A stretch of DNA of 64,000 nucleotides from Actinomadura terrae. GTDB lineage: Bacteria; Actinomycetota; Actinomycetes; Streptosporangiales; Streptosporangiaceae. Where the stretch lies: positions 1,302,001-1,366,000 of the forward strand of contig NZ_JAICDG010000002.1 of NCBI RefSeq assembly GCF_022751215.1. The letters are read 5' to 3'. A program made the position numbers and the translations under genes. Below, in pieces: positions 43,961-52,035 of the stretch; within the stretch, counting starts at the first letter, position 1; each line of letters starts with the position of its first letter. The notes beneath the pieces were generated by a model. It worked only from the letters and a program-made list of their open reading frames with translations, searched no databases and was not told where the DNA came from.

Positions 43961-44590
43961 TCACATACCGCGATTCGGGACAGGACCGAAACGTCCGTCG
44001 GGTCGTGTTCGCCGTGAAAGCGCGGCCCGGAGCCCCGGCGCGAACCGCGCGATTAATTCATCCGCGGTCATCGAGGCGACCGGTTCCACGCCCAGCACGT
44101 AGCGGGTGAAGATTACTCCCGCGAGCTGGGTGGCGAACGCGGCGGCGCGGCCCCGGGCGTCGGCGCCGCCGATGTGCTCGGCGATGCGGTCGACCATCTC
44201 GTGGCCGACGACGTCGCGCAGCAGCCGGATCAGCTCGGGGTCCTGGATCGCGGCGGTGACCATCAGGTGGAGCTGCCGTCCGCTGGCGGGGTCGTCCCAG
44301 GCGCCGAGCAGCGCCCGCAGGACGCGTTCGGGCAGCGTGGCGGGGTCGCCGGGCAGCGCGGCGGCCAGCACGTCGGGCGGGTTGGCCATGAGCCCGAGGA
44401 CGGCGCCGAACAGGCCCTTCTTCGAGCCGAAGAAGTAGCTGATCAGCGCCGCGTCCACGCCGGCCTCGGCGGCGATGGACCGCATCGTGACCGGCCCGTA
44501 CCCCTCGGCCAGGAACCGGCGGCGCGCCACCGCGAGGATCTCCTCCCGGGTGTGCGAGCCGCCCGCCCGCCGCCCCCGCGATTTATTCAT
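43961..44590 (-). CDS. TetR family transcriptional regulator
   Basis: A 209-aa repressor. The N-terminal helix-turn-helix is TREEILAVARRRFLAEGYG then TMRSIAAEAGVDAALISYFF, with the typical Y-F-F-G-S-K-K-G motif. The ligand domain is all-helical with no known specificity. It is divergent from an EmrB/QacA-type transporter gene with 76 bp between starts, the classic efflux pump/repressor pair. The shared interval is AT-richer than its surroundings; I could not find a clean palindrome. Confidence 0.9.
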   Translation of the reverse strand: MNKSRGRRAGGSHTREEILAVARRRFLAEGYGPVTMRSIAAEAGVDAALISYFFGSKKGLFGAVLGLMANPPDVLAAALPGDPATLPERVLRALLGAWDDPASGRQLHLMVTAAIQDPELIRLLRDVVGHEMVDRIAEHIGGADARGRAAAFATQLAGVIFTRYVLGVEPVASMTADELIARFAPGLRAALSRRTRPDGRFGPVPNRGM

Positions 44591-44666
44591 CACGGTTGAA
44601 ATATAGCCCGCCGGAGGACGAGATTCGAGGTGCCGAACAGGCAGGTCCAGCTCAAGGAGGCTCTCG

Positions 44667-46211
44667 ATGGCCATCACCCCACCGGCACCGGACGGGACGC
44701 GGCGCGGCGTGCTGCCCGCCGTGATGCTCGCCCTCGCCACCGTCGTCTCGGCCGTGGCGTCGCTCAACACGGCGGTGCCCTCCATCGCCCGCGACACCGG
44801 CGCCACCCAGACGCAGCTCGCCTGGATCATCGACGCCTACGCGCTCGTGTTCGCCGCGCTGCTGCTCCTCGGCGGCGCGATCGGCGACCGCTACGGCCGC
44901 CGCCGCGCGCTCGCCGCCGGCCTCGCGGTGTTCGGGGCGGGGTCGGCCGCCGCGATGTTCGCGAGCGACCCCGGCTGGCTGATCGCGATGCGCGGCGTCC
45001 TCGGCGTCGGCGCGGCGCTGGTCATGCCCGCGACGCTGTCCACGATCACCTCGACGTTCCCGGCCGAGCGGCGCACCCGCGCGGTCGGCGCCTGGGCGGG
45101 CGTCGCGGGCGCGAGCGCGATCTTCGGGCTGCTCGTCTCGGGCGGCCTGCTGGAGGCGTGGTCGTGGCGCTCGGTGTTCGCGCTGAACATCGCGTTGTCG
45201 GTGGTCGCGCTGGCGGCGACGCTCGCGGTCGTCCCCGAGTCGGCCGACGCGGCGGCGCCGCGGCTGGACGTGACCGGCGCCCTGATCACCGTCGCCGGCC
45301 TCGGCGCGGGCGTCTACTCGGTCATCGAGGCGCCCGCCGAGGGCTGGACCAGCGCCCGGACGCTGCTCGGCCTCGCGGTCGCGGCCCTCGTCCTCGCCGG
45401 TTTCGTGGTCTGGGAGCTGCGGCGGCCGAACCCGCTGCTCGACCCGAGGCTGTTCCGCGTCCGCGCCTTCTCGGCGGGGGCCCTCTCGCTCACCGTCCAG
45501 TTCTTCGCGTTCTTCGGCTTCGTGTTCGTCATCCTGCAGTACATGCAGCTGGTGCGGGGCGACAGTGCGCTGGTCGCGGCGGTGGGCCTGCTGCCGATGG
45601 CGGCCACGATGATGCCGTTCGCGCGCGGCGCCGCCCCCCGGCTGGCGGCGCGGGCGGGGGCGCGGCCGGTGGTCGTCGTGGGTCTGGCGCTGGTCGCCTC
45701 GGGCATGCTCGTGTTCTCTTTGCTGGACGAGTCGAGCGGCTACTGGACGCTGCTCGCCGGGCTGGTCCCGCTCGGCGCGGGGATGGGCCTCGCGATGACC
45801 CCGGCCACGGCGGCGGTCACCGACGCGCTGCCGCCGGAGAAGCAGGGCGTGGGCTCGGCGATGAACGACCTGGCGCGCGAGCTCGGCGGGGCGCTCGGGA
45901 TCGCGGTGCTCGGCAGCCTCGTCCAGTCCACCTACCGCGCGAACCTGGACCCCGAGGGCCTGCCCGCGCCCGCCGCCGAGCAGGCCAGGACGTCCCTGGC
46001 GATGGCCGCGCGCCTCGGCCCGGACGTCGCGGACCAGGCGCGGACGGCGTTCGCGGACGGCATGCACGTCGCGTTCCTGTCGGCGGCGGTCGCGCTCGCG
46101 GTCACGGCGGCGCTCGTCGCGGTGCTGCTGCGGCGTCCCGCGTCCCGGGACGGCGGGCTGCCCGGGACGGACACAGACCCGTCCCGGGCGCGCTCTAATC
46201 TCATTGCCTGA
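44667..46211 (+). CDS. MFS drug efflux transporter, DHA2 (14-TM) type
   Basis: A 514-aa major facilitator with 14 predicted helices. Motif A is GGAIGDRYGRRRA, the TM1 region LNTAVPSIARDTGATQTQLAW matches EmrB/QacA, and motif C-like glycine-rich GAWAGVAGASAIFGLLVSGG follows TM5. Expected to export drugs or other hydrophobic compounds by proton antiport. AAGGAGG lies 7 nt before ATG 44667. Regulated, by inference, by the divergent TetR protein. Confidence 0.92.
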   Translation: MAITPPAPDGTRRGVLPAVMLALATVVSAVASLNTAVPSIARDTGATQTQLAWIIDAYALVFAALLLLGGAIGDRYGRRRALAAGLAVFGAGSAAAMFASDPGWLIAMRGVLGVGAALVMPATLSTITSTFPAERRTRAVGAWAGVAGASAIFGLLVSGGLLEAWSWRSVFALNIALSVVALAATLAVVPESADAAAPRLDVTGALITVAGLGAGVYSVIEAPAEGWTSARTLLGLAVAALVLAGFVVWELRRPNPLLDPRLFRVRAFSAGALSLTVQFFAFFGFVFVILQYMQLVRGDSALVAAVGLLPMAATMMPFARGAAPRLAARAGARPVVVVGLALVASGMLVFSLLDESSGYWTLLAGLVPLGAGMGLAMTPATAAVTDALPPEKQGVGSAMNDLARELGGALGIAVLGSLVQSTYRANLDPEGLPAPAAEQARTSLAMAARLGPDVADQARTAFADGMHVAFLSAAVALAVTAALVAVLLRRPASRDGGLPGTDTDPSRARSNLIA

Positions 46212-46259
46212 CCGGCGGTGCGGAACGCTAAGCTGAACGCGCTCCCTGGCGGAGCGCCC

Positions 46260-46343
46260 GCGGGCGTGGCGAAGCAGGTATACGCGGCAGGTTTAGGTCC
46301 TGTTGGTGGAGACACCGTGGGGGTTCGAATCCCCCCGCCCGCA
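46260..46343 (+). tRNA. tRNA-Leu (anticodon UAG)
   Basis: An 84-nt class II tRNA. Acceptor stem GCGGGCG/CGCCCGC with discriminator A; anticodon stem GCAGG/CCTGT holding loop TTTAGGT, anticodon TAG; long variable arm TGGTGGAGACACCG; T arm GGGGGTTCGAATCCCCC. CCA is not fully encoded (ACCT follows). It reads CUA, the rare Leu codon that is unusually frequent in gntK/pncA here. A small hairpin and TAAGCT (a possible -10) lie 15-35 nt upstream. Confidence 0.95.
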
Positions 46344-46356
46344 CCTTCTCAGAACG

Positions 46357-46824
46357 TCAGATGCCGAGGTCGCGGCGGAGCCGGTCGACGTGGCCGGTGG
46401 CCTTCACCTTGTAGTACGCCTTCTCGATCCTGCCCTCGGCGTCCAGGATGAAGGTCGAGCGGAGCACGCCGACGACGGTCTTCCCGTAGAGCTTCTTCTC
46501 GCCGTAGGCGCCGTAGGCGCGCAGCACCTCGGCGTCGGGGTCGGACAGGAGCGGGAACGTCAGCCCCTCCTTCTCGCGGAACTTGGCGAGCTTGGCGGGG
46601 GCGTCCGGGGAGATCCCGACGACGGTGACGCCCGCGGACTCCAGGTCGGCGAGGCTGCCCTGGAAGTCGACCGACTCCTTGGTGCAGCCGGGCGTCATGG
46701 CCGCCGGGTAGAAGTAGAGGACCACCCGCTTCCCGCGCAGCGAGGTCAGCGACACCGGCGTGTCGTCCGCGTCGGGAAGCTCGAAATCGGGGGCGACGTC
46801 GCCCGGCTCTAGCCGCTGGGACAC
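46357..46824 (-). CDS. bcp: Thioredoxin-dependent peroxiredoxin (BCP type)
   Basis: A 155-aa thiol peroxidase. The peroxidatic Cys sits in YFYPAAMTPGCTKESVDF, a slight variant of the usual FYPKDxTPGCT. No second Cys in the typical alpha-2 position of BCP is seen, so reduction may be of the one-Cys kind. C-terminal segment GVLRSTFILDAEGRIEKAYY matches the family. I take GTG 46824 (VSQRLEPGDVAPDF) with AAAGG upstream. It converges with the tRNA gene and is divergent from DUF3618. Confidence 0.93.
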   Translation of the reverse strand: MSQRLEPGDVAPDFELPDADDTPVSLTSLRGKRVVLYFYPAAMTPGCTKESVDFQGSLADLESAGVTVVGISPDAPAKLAKFREKEGLTFPLLSDPDAEVLRAYGAYGEKKLYGKTVVGVLRSTFILDAEGRIEKAYYKVKATGHVDRLRRDLGI

Positions 46825-46931
46825 CCTGACCCGCCTTTCGCTCGGTGTGGATCCACTCGGTTGGTCGATCCAACGGTACCGCCCGGGGTGCGGGCGGGCG
46901 TCCGGGGGGAAGACCTGCGACACTGTTCGGA

Positions 46932-46979
46932 TCATGCATGAACCTTGGAATCATGCATGATTTTTCGGATCACGCATGG
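46932..46979. promoter_or_regulatory. Three-copy 19-bp operator between bcp and DUF3618
   Basis: TCATGCATGA, a perfect 10-bp palindrome, occurs at 46932-46941 and 46951-46960, and a degenerate copy TCACGCATGG at 46970-46979. Start-to-start spacing is 19 bp each time. The array lies 108 bp upstream of bcp and 23 bp upstream of the DUF3618 ATG, a good place for a shared regulator. Confidence 0.6.
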
Positions 46980-47001
46980 CCGGACACGATAAGGACACGG
47001 C

Positions 47002-47313
47002 ATGGCTGACAGGGCCCGCGACCCGGAGGCGCTGGAGCGGCAGATCGAGCGCACCCGTCTGGAGCTCGCCCGCACGATCGACGAGCTCGCCGACCGGGTG
47101 AACCCGAGGAACGTCGCGCAGCGGGGCGCCGACCGGCTGAAGGAGGAGGCCGCGCACGTCGCGCAGGCCGTCGGCGCGCTCGTGCGGCCGGACGGGGACG
47201 ATGACGACGAGGTGCCCGGCGGCCCCGACCGGCGGCTGCTGCTCGCGGGCGCCGGGGTCGCGGTCACCGTGACCGTCCTCGTGCTGTGGCGCCGCAGGCG
47301 CAAGCGCCGCTGA
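47002..47313 (+). CDS. DUF3618 domain protein
   Basis: A 103-aa protein matching DUF3618: LERQIERTRLELARTIDELADRVNPRNV at the N-terminus forms a coiled coil, and a membrane helix (LLLAGAGVAVTVTVLVLW) lies near the Arg/Lys-rich C-terminus. It is expected to sit on the cytoplasmic face of the membrane; function unknown. Pairing with bcp is common in actinobacteria. A perfect 10-bp-arm hairpin follows its stop. Confidence 0.88.
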   Translation: MADRARDPEALERQIERTRLELARTIDELADRVNPRNVAQRGADRLKEEAAHVAQAVGALVRPDGDDDDEVPGGPDRRLLLAGAGVAVTVTVLVLWRRRRKRR

Positions 47314-47324
47314 GCCGGGTGGAC

Positions 47325-47358
47325 GAGGCGCCGGTCCGTGGTCTGCGGCCGGCGCCTC
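47325..47358. terminator. Bidirectional hairpin between convergent genes
   Basis: Perfect 10-bp arms GAGGCGCCGG (47325-47334) and CCGGCGCCTC (47349-47358) with a 14-nt loop, in the 70-bp gap between DUF3618 and the SIMPL gene. Probably ends both transcripts. Confidence 0.7.
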
Positions 47359-47383
47359 GGCCTGTCGCGCCGGCCGACCGTGG

Positions 47384-48055
47384 TCAGTCGAGGGCCGGGG
47401 CGGTCGCGGTGAAGCGGGCCTCGACGGCGGCGCGGACGATCTGCGTGGCCGGCTCCAGGTCGATCGCCTCGGGCTCGCCCGGCGCGCCTCCGGCCGGGGC
47501 CCCGTAGGCGGCGGCGAGCGCGACCCGCGGGCCGGCCGAGTCGTGGGTGGTGAGGCCCTCGTCGGCGAGTTCGACCAGGCCGGTGAGGCGGGCGCCGAGC
47601 GCCTCGGCGTAGCTGCGGGCGCGGGCCACGGCCTCGTGCGCGGCCTGCCGGGCGGCGCGCCCGTGCACCTCGCTGTCGCGCCGCAGCGCCCATTCGGGGC
47701 CGTTGACGGCGGTGCGCTCCTGGTCGCCGAGCCGGGTCACCAGCTCGCCGAGCACCGCGAAGTCCACGACGGTGATCTTGATCCAGGCGGTGCCCTGGTA
47801 GGCGCGGATGTCGCCCTCGCGCCGCCGGTACTTCAGCAGTGGAGTGATCGACAGCCCGCCGGTCTCCACCTTCTCCACCGCGTCGCCGTAGGACCGGACG
47901 AGGTCGAGGCAGCGCTGGTTGCGCTCGACGAGGTGGTCGAGCGCGGTGCGCCGGTCGTTCTCCTGCGACTGGACGTACACCGACAGCCGCGCGATCTCCG
48001 GCTCGACCTCCAGGACGGCCTCGCCGCGGACACTGATCAGGGGAGCGTCGCTCAT
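47384..48055 (-). CDS. SIMPL domain (DUF541) protein
   Basis: A 223-aa protein matching the SIMPL/DUF541 fold: ISVRGEAVLEVEPEIARLSV, the central GGLSITPLLKYRRREGDI and YQGTAWIKITVVD, and the helical segment ARQAAHEAVARARSYAEALGARLTGLVELAD. Eukaryotic and bacterial relatives have been linked to signalling or stress but no enzymatic role is known. No signal peptide is seen here. TAGGTT lies 7 nt before ATG 48055, a leaderless-type start. Confidence 0.87.
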   Translation of the reverse strand: MSDAPLISVRGEAVLEVEPEIARLSVYVQSQENDRRTALDHLVERNQRCLDLVRSYGDAVEKVETGGLSITPLLKYRRREGDIRAYQGTAWIKITVVDFAVLGELVTRLGDQERTAVNGPEWALRRDSEVHGRAARQAAHEAVARARSYAEALGARLTGLVELADEGLTTHDSAGPRVALAAAYGAPAGGAPGEPEAIDLEPATQIVRAAVEARFTATAPALD

Positions 48056-48094
48056 ACCGCCCAACCTAGACCGTCGGGACCGGCGGCAGGCGCG

Positions 48095-49288
48095 TCACAG
48101 GAACGCGCGGCCCTCGCCACGGTAGGTGGGGACGGTCCGGACGAACCGGTCGCCCTCGATGAGGTGCACGCCCGCGAACCGCTCGCACAGCTCACCGGCC
48201 TTGGTGTGGCGGAACCAGACCCGGTCGCCGATCTCCAGCGTGGCGGCGGCGCGGCCGAGCAGCGGCGTCTGCACCTCGCCCGCGCCCTCGTCGCGGTGGT
48301 AGGACAGCCCGGTCGGCAGGTAGGGCTGGGGCAGCCGGACGTGGTCGCCGGGCCCCGAGGCGAGGTAGCCGCCGCCGAGGCAGGTCACGACGCCGGGCCC
48401 GGGACGCCGGACGACGGGCAGCGCGAACAGCGCGGCGGGCCGTCCGGTGAAGGCGGAGTACTGGTCGAACAGGTGCGGGTGGTAGAGCCCGGACCCGGCG
48501 GCGACCTCGGTGACCGCGCGCTCGGCGGCGGTCGACTCCAGGCTGCCGGTGCCGCCGCCGTTGACGAACTCCAGGTCGGTGAGCTCGCGGACGGCGCGGA
48601 CGATCGCCGCGCGCCGCCGGGCCAGCTCCAGCCGCGACCGCCGCTGCATGGCGCGGATGGCGCGGGCGCGCGCGGGCCGCCCCGGCGGGACGTCCCCGAC
48701 CCCCGCGATCTGCGACTCGTAGGCCGTCAGCCCCGCCAGCGTCAGCGACGGCCGCTTGAGGATCTCCTCCGCGAACACCCTGACCTGCGCGGCCGTGTGC
48801 AGCGGGGAGCGCAGCGCGCCGAACCTGACCCGGCCGCCGAGCGTCCGGTAGGAGGCGTCGATGTCGATGCAGACGCGGATCGGCCGGCTCCCGCCGACCC
48901 GCTCGATCATGTCGAGGTGCTCGGCCGAGTCGACCATCAGCGTGATCGCGCGGGCCGCCCCGGGGTCGGCGGCCAACTCGGCGATCGCGGTGCGGTCGGC
49001 GGTGGGGTAGGCGACGAGGACGTCGTCGCTGATCCCCTCCCGCACGAGCCACAGCGCCTCGGGGAGGGTGAACGCCATGATCCCGGCGAACCCGTCCATC
49101 GCGAGGACCTCCTCCAGCACCGCCCGGACGCGCACCGACTTGCTCGCCACCCGGATCGGCTTGCCCGCCGCGCGGCGGACGAGGGCGGCGGCGTTCGCGC
49201 GGAGGGCGGCGAGGTCGACGACGGCGAACGGCGCCTCAAGGCCGCTGGTCGCGGCGTCGTAGCGGTCCCGGAGGTTCATGGCGGTCAC
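48095..49288 (-). CDS. PLP-dependent amino acid deaminase/aldolase (D-threonine aldolase-like)
   Basis: A 397-aa fold-type III PLP enzyme with an alanine racemase-like N-terminal barrel. The PLP Lys is in KPIRVASKSVRVRAVL, and LTAYESQIAGVGD and FVNGGGTGSLE provide the phosphate-binding region; the C-terminal domain with GVHLIEGD resembles D-serine dehydratase and D-threonine aldolase. Substrate is uncertain. I use GTG 49288, which sits 6 nt from TACGCT on the minus strand; ATG 49279 is an alternative. Confidence 0.82.
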   Translation of the reverse strand: MTAMNLRDRYDAATSGLEAPFAVVDLAALRANAAALVRRAAGKPIRVASKSVRVRAVLEEVLAMDGFAGIMAFTLPEALWLVREGISDDVLVAYPTADRTAIAELAADPGAARAITLMVDSAEHLDMIERVGGSRPIRVCIDIDASYRTLGGRVRFGALRSPLHTAAQVRVFAEEILKRPSLTLAGLTAYESQIAGVGDVPPGRPARARAIRAMQRRSRLELARRRAAIVRAVRELTDLEFVNGGGTGSLESTAAERAVTEVAAGSGLYHPHLFDQYSAFTGRPAALFALPVVRRPGPGVVTCLGGGYLASGPGDHVRLPQPYLPTGLSYHRDEGAGEVQTPLLGRAAATLEIGDRVWFRHTKAGELCERFAGVHLIEGDRFVRTVPTYRGEGRAFL

Positions 49289-49338
49289 GCCGCAAGCGTA
49301 CGCCGAATATGAAATGATCTCATGTCTGGGCCATGGGC

Positions 49339-49659
49339 TCATTCCGGATTGGTGACGCGGGCCAGCACGAGCCCGCCGATGATCAGGCCGAGCGCCGCCG
49401 CCCGTCCGGCCGTGATCGGGTCCTTCTGGACGAGGATGCCCACGGCGATCGCGCCGACCGCGCCGATCCCGGTGAACACCGCGTAGGACGTCCCGACCGG
49501 CAGCGTCCGCATCGCGTACGAGAGCAGGTAGATCGACAGCGCGCCGAGCGCGAAGCAGACGAGCGTCGGCAGCGGGCGGGTGAAGTTCTCCGTCGGACGG
49601 ATGCTCTGCGAGAACGCGATCTCGACGAGCCCCGCCAGCCCGAGCACGAGCCAGGCCAT
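49339..49659 (-). CDS. Small multidrug resistance (SMR) family transporter
   Basis: A 106-aa protein with four membrane helices. The proton/substrate Glu is in GLAGLVEIAFSQS (residue 13). RTLPVGTSYAVFTGIGAVG and a C-terminal GLIIGGLVLARV match the SMR family; they form dual-topology dimers. SugE/Gdx-type guanidinium exporters and EmrE-type pumps cannot be told apart confidently. Its ATG overlaps the stop of azoR by one base, so it is made together with the azoreductase. Confidence 0.88.
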   Translation of the reverse strand: MAWLVLGLAGLVEIAFSQSIRPTENFTRPLPTLVCFALGALSIYLLSYAMRTLPVGTSYAVFTGIGAVGAIAVGILVQKDPITAGRAAALGLIIGGLVLARVTNPE

Positions 49660-50306
49660 CAGTACCGCCCTCCCAGGTCGCGCGCCGCCGCCACCGCGTC
49701 GGCGTACGACTTCGCGTGCTGGGCCAGCCGCCCCGCCAGCGCCGGGTCGAGGCGGCTGTTGACCAGCTCGGCGGCCACGGCCGCGACGTCCTCGACCCCG
49801 AAGTGGCCCGCGATGAAGTCGCGCAGGTAGCGCTCCTGGTGGTCGTAGGGCTCGCGCGGCGCGCCCGGCACGTAGGAGCCGCCGCGCGCCGAGGCGATCA
49901 CGAACCGGCGTCCGGCCAGCGACATCTTGGGGAAGGTGACCTGGTCGATCCACGCCTTGAGCGACGCCGGGACGGAGAAGTTGTACATCGGTGTGGCGAT
50001 CAGGACGACGTCGGCGGCGACCAGCTCGTCCAGCAGCGGCTCGACGACGGCCCACGCCTCCGCCTGCGCGGGGGTGCGCACCGCCTCCTTGTACCGGCCG
50101 ATGTCGGTGATCTGGTTGGCCAGGACGTAGTCGCACAGCTCCGTCCACGCCTCGCCGATGAAGGGCACGGGGTCGGCCGCCAGATCCCGGTGGACGTAGG
50201 ACCCGGACGGGTTCGCCCGCCGCCACGCGTCCGCGAACGCGTCGCCGACCTCGCGGCTGACGGAGGCGCGGCGGGCACTGGAGTCCAGGTGGAGCAGCGT
50301 GGTCAT
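49659..50306 (-). CDS. azoR: FMN-dependent NADH-azoreductase
   Basis: A 215-aa flavodoxin-fold quinone/azo reductase. TLLHLDSSARRASVSREVG contains the FMN phosphate loop, and LIATPMYNFSVPASLKAWID the isoalloxazine-contact motif typical of AzoR. The natural role is likely two-electron reduction of toxic quinones. GAGGAG precedes ATG 50306. Together with the SMR pump and the divergent TetR gene it forms a small detoxification operon; two operator palindromes lie in the shared promoter. Confidence 0.93.
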   Translation of the reverse strand: MTTLLHLDSSARRASVSREVGDAFADAWRRANPSGSYVHRDLAADPVPFIGEAWTELCDYVLANQITDIGRYKEAVRTPAQAEAWAVVEPLLDELVAADVVLIATPMYNFSVPASLKAWIDQVTFPKMSLAGRRFVIASARGGSYVPGAPREPYDHQERYLRDFIAGHFGVEDVAAVAAELVNSRLDPALAGRLAQHAKSYADAVAAARDLGGRY

Positions 50307-50320
50307 AAGGGTCTCCTCAT

Positions 50321-50388
50321 TAAGTGGACATGATGTCCGGTTCATTCGCCGCCGACTGTACCCATCATCCGGACATGTTGTCCACTTA
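50321..50388. promoter_or_regulatory. Paired TetR operators and promoters, azoR/tetR
   Basis: Two near-identical sites in opposite orientation, 50321-50340 and 50369-50388, match at 18 of 20 bases. Each contains its own palindrome: GGACAT-G-ATGTCC and GGACA-TGT-TGTCC. For azoR, TGGACA in the right arm plus 18 bp plus TACAGT (complement of 50355-50360) gives a promoter; for tetR, TTGTCC (50378) plus 18 bp plus TACAGT (50402-50407) gives another, with the ATG 7 nt later. Confidence 0.85.
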
Positions 50389-50414
50389 TTGCCCGGTCGG
50401 TTACAGTCGGCGGG

Positions 50415-51041
50415 ATGGAACGCCGCACCGACCTGCTCACCGGGCATCCCGCCGGGGCGGCCGGACGTCCGCGCGAGCGCGCCGACGCCGCCCGCAACCG
50501 CACGAAGGTCCTCGACGCCGCCGCCGCGCTGTTCGCCGCCGGCGACCCGCGCGCCGTCACGATGGACGACATCGCCAAGGCGGCGGGTGTGGGGCGCGGC
50601 ACGCTCTACCGCCGCTATCCCGACACCACGTCCATCGCCCTCGCGCTGCTGGACGAGCACGAGCGCCGCCTCCAGGGCGAACTGCTGCGCGGCGCCCCGC
50701 CGCTCGGCCCCGGCGCCCCGCCGCGCGACCGGCTCGCCGCGTTCTACGCCGCGATGGTCGAACTACTCGAAGCACACATCTCGCTCGTCCTCGGCGCCGA
50801 GGCGGGCGGCGCGCGGCTGACGACCGGCGCGTACGGGTTCTGGCGCGCGCACGTCCGGATGCTGCTGGCCGAGGGTGGCGTGCCGGGCCCGGACGCGCTC
50901 GCCGACGCGCTGCTCGCGCCCCTCGCGTCCGAGCTCTACTCCCACCAGCGCGACCAGGGCCGCACCCCGGCCGAGATCACCGCCGCGCTCACCACGCTCG
51001 CCTACGCCGTTCTTCCCGAGGGACCGGTCCAGTCGACATAG
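50415..51041 (+). CDS. TetR family regulator of the azoR-SMR operon
   Basis: A 208-aa repressor. A ~27-residue N-terminal arm precedes the helix-turn-helix: NRTKVLDAAAALFAAGDPRA and TMDDIAKAAGVGRGTLYRRYPD. The C-terminal helical domain resembles regulators of xenobiotic efflux. The gene start lies 7 nt after TACAGT, so its own mRNA may be leaderless. Both operators lie in the divergent promoter; I infer autorepression and repression of azoR. Confidence 0.9.
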   Translation: MERRTDLLTGHPAGAAGRPRERADAARNRTKVLDAAAALFAAGDPRAVTMDDIAKAAGVGRGTLYRRYPDTTSIALALLDEHERRLQGELLRGAPPLGPGAPPRDRLAAFYAAMVELLEAHISLVLGAEAGGARLTTGAYGFWRAHVRMLLAEGGVPGPDALADALLAPLASELYSHQRDQGRTPAEITAALTTLAYAVLPEGPVQST

Positions 51042-51052
51042 GCTTGGGGGCG

Positions 51053-51928
51053 ATGTCCGAGGCGGCGAGAGATGAGATCGTGAACGAGTACGTGCTGACC
51101 CTGTCGTGTCCGGACCGGCCGGGGATCGTCGCCGCCGTGTCGGGGCTGCTCGCCGAGCGCGGCTGCAACATCGTGGAGAGCCAGCAGTTCGGCGACCGCG
51201 AGTCTGACACGTTCTTCATGCGGGTGCAGTTCGCGGCGCCGGACGGAGCCGACCCCGACGAGCTGCGCGGCGCGTTCGCGTCCCTGGCCGCCGACCTCGG
51301 CCTGTGGTGGCGGCTGCACGACCTCGCGTCCCGGCCGCGCGTGCTGATCATGGTGTCGAAGGGCGGGCACTGCCTGAACGACCTGCTCTACCGGCAGCGG
51401 TCGGGGCTGCTCGACATCGACGTCGTCGCCGTCGCCTCCAACCACCCCGACCTGCGCCCGCTCACCCAGTCGTACGGGATCGACTACCACCACCTGCCGG
51501 TCGGCCCCGGCGGCAAGCAGGCGCAGGAGGCCGAGATCCTGGCGCTGGTCGAGCACTACGGCGCCGACCTCGTCGTGCTCGCCCGCTACATGCAGATCCT
51601 CTCGGACGACTTCTGCGCCAAGCTGCCCGGCATGATCATCAACATCCACCACTCGTTCCTGCCGAGCTTCAAGGGCGCCCGCCCCTACCACCAGGCGCAC
51701 GCCCGCGGCGTCAAGGTCATCGGCGCGACCGCGCACTACGTCACCGCCGACCTGGACGAGGGGCCGATCATCGAGCAGGAGGTCGCGCGCGTCGACCACA
51801 CCCACAGCCCCGAGGAGATGGTGGCGGTCGGCCGCGACGTCGAGTGCCTCGCGCTGGCCCGCGCCGTCCGCTGGCACGCCGAGCACCGCGTGCTGCTCAA
51901 CGGCGACCGCACGGTCGTCTTCCGCTAG
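51053..51928 (+). CDS. purU: Formyltetrahydrofolate deformylase
   Basis: Hydrolyses 10-formyl-THF to THF and formate, balancing one-carbon pools for purine and glycine synthesis. The 291-aa protein has an N-terminal ACT domain (VLTLSCPDRPGIVAAVSGLL, residues ~12-80) and the formyltransferase domain with MIINIHHSFLPSFKGARPYH (Asn-His-x-Asp-type active site) and GATAHYVTADLDEGPII. TAGGCT lies 8 nt before ATG 51053. It is 11 nt downstream of the TetR gene but probably has its own promoter. Confidence 0.95.
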   Translation: MSEAARDEIVNEYVLTLSCPDRPGIVAAVSGLLAERGCNIVESQQFGDRESDTFFMRVQFAAPDGADPDELRGAFASLAADLGLWWRLHDLASRPRVLIMVSKGGHCLNDLLYRQRSGLLDIDVVAVASNHPDLRPLTQSYGIDYHHLPVGPGGKQAQEAEILALVEHYGADLVVLARYMQILSDDFCAKLPGMIINIHHSFLPSFKGARPYHQAHARGVKVIGATAHYVTADLDEGPIIEQEVARVDHTHSPEEMVAVGRDVECLALARAVRWHAEHRVLLNGDRTVVFR

Positions 51929-52035
51929 GGCCGCCGGGCCGCCCGTTCGGGGCCCTAGGGCCCTGGGACGGCGTGCTCCCGCTCCGTAGCGTCCTTGCCG
52001 ACCAGTCGGAAGGATCGTCAGCGAGGAGCAGTCGA

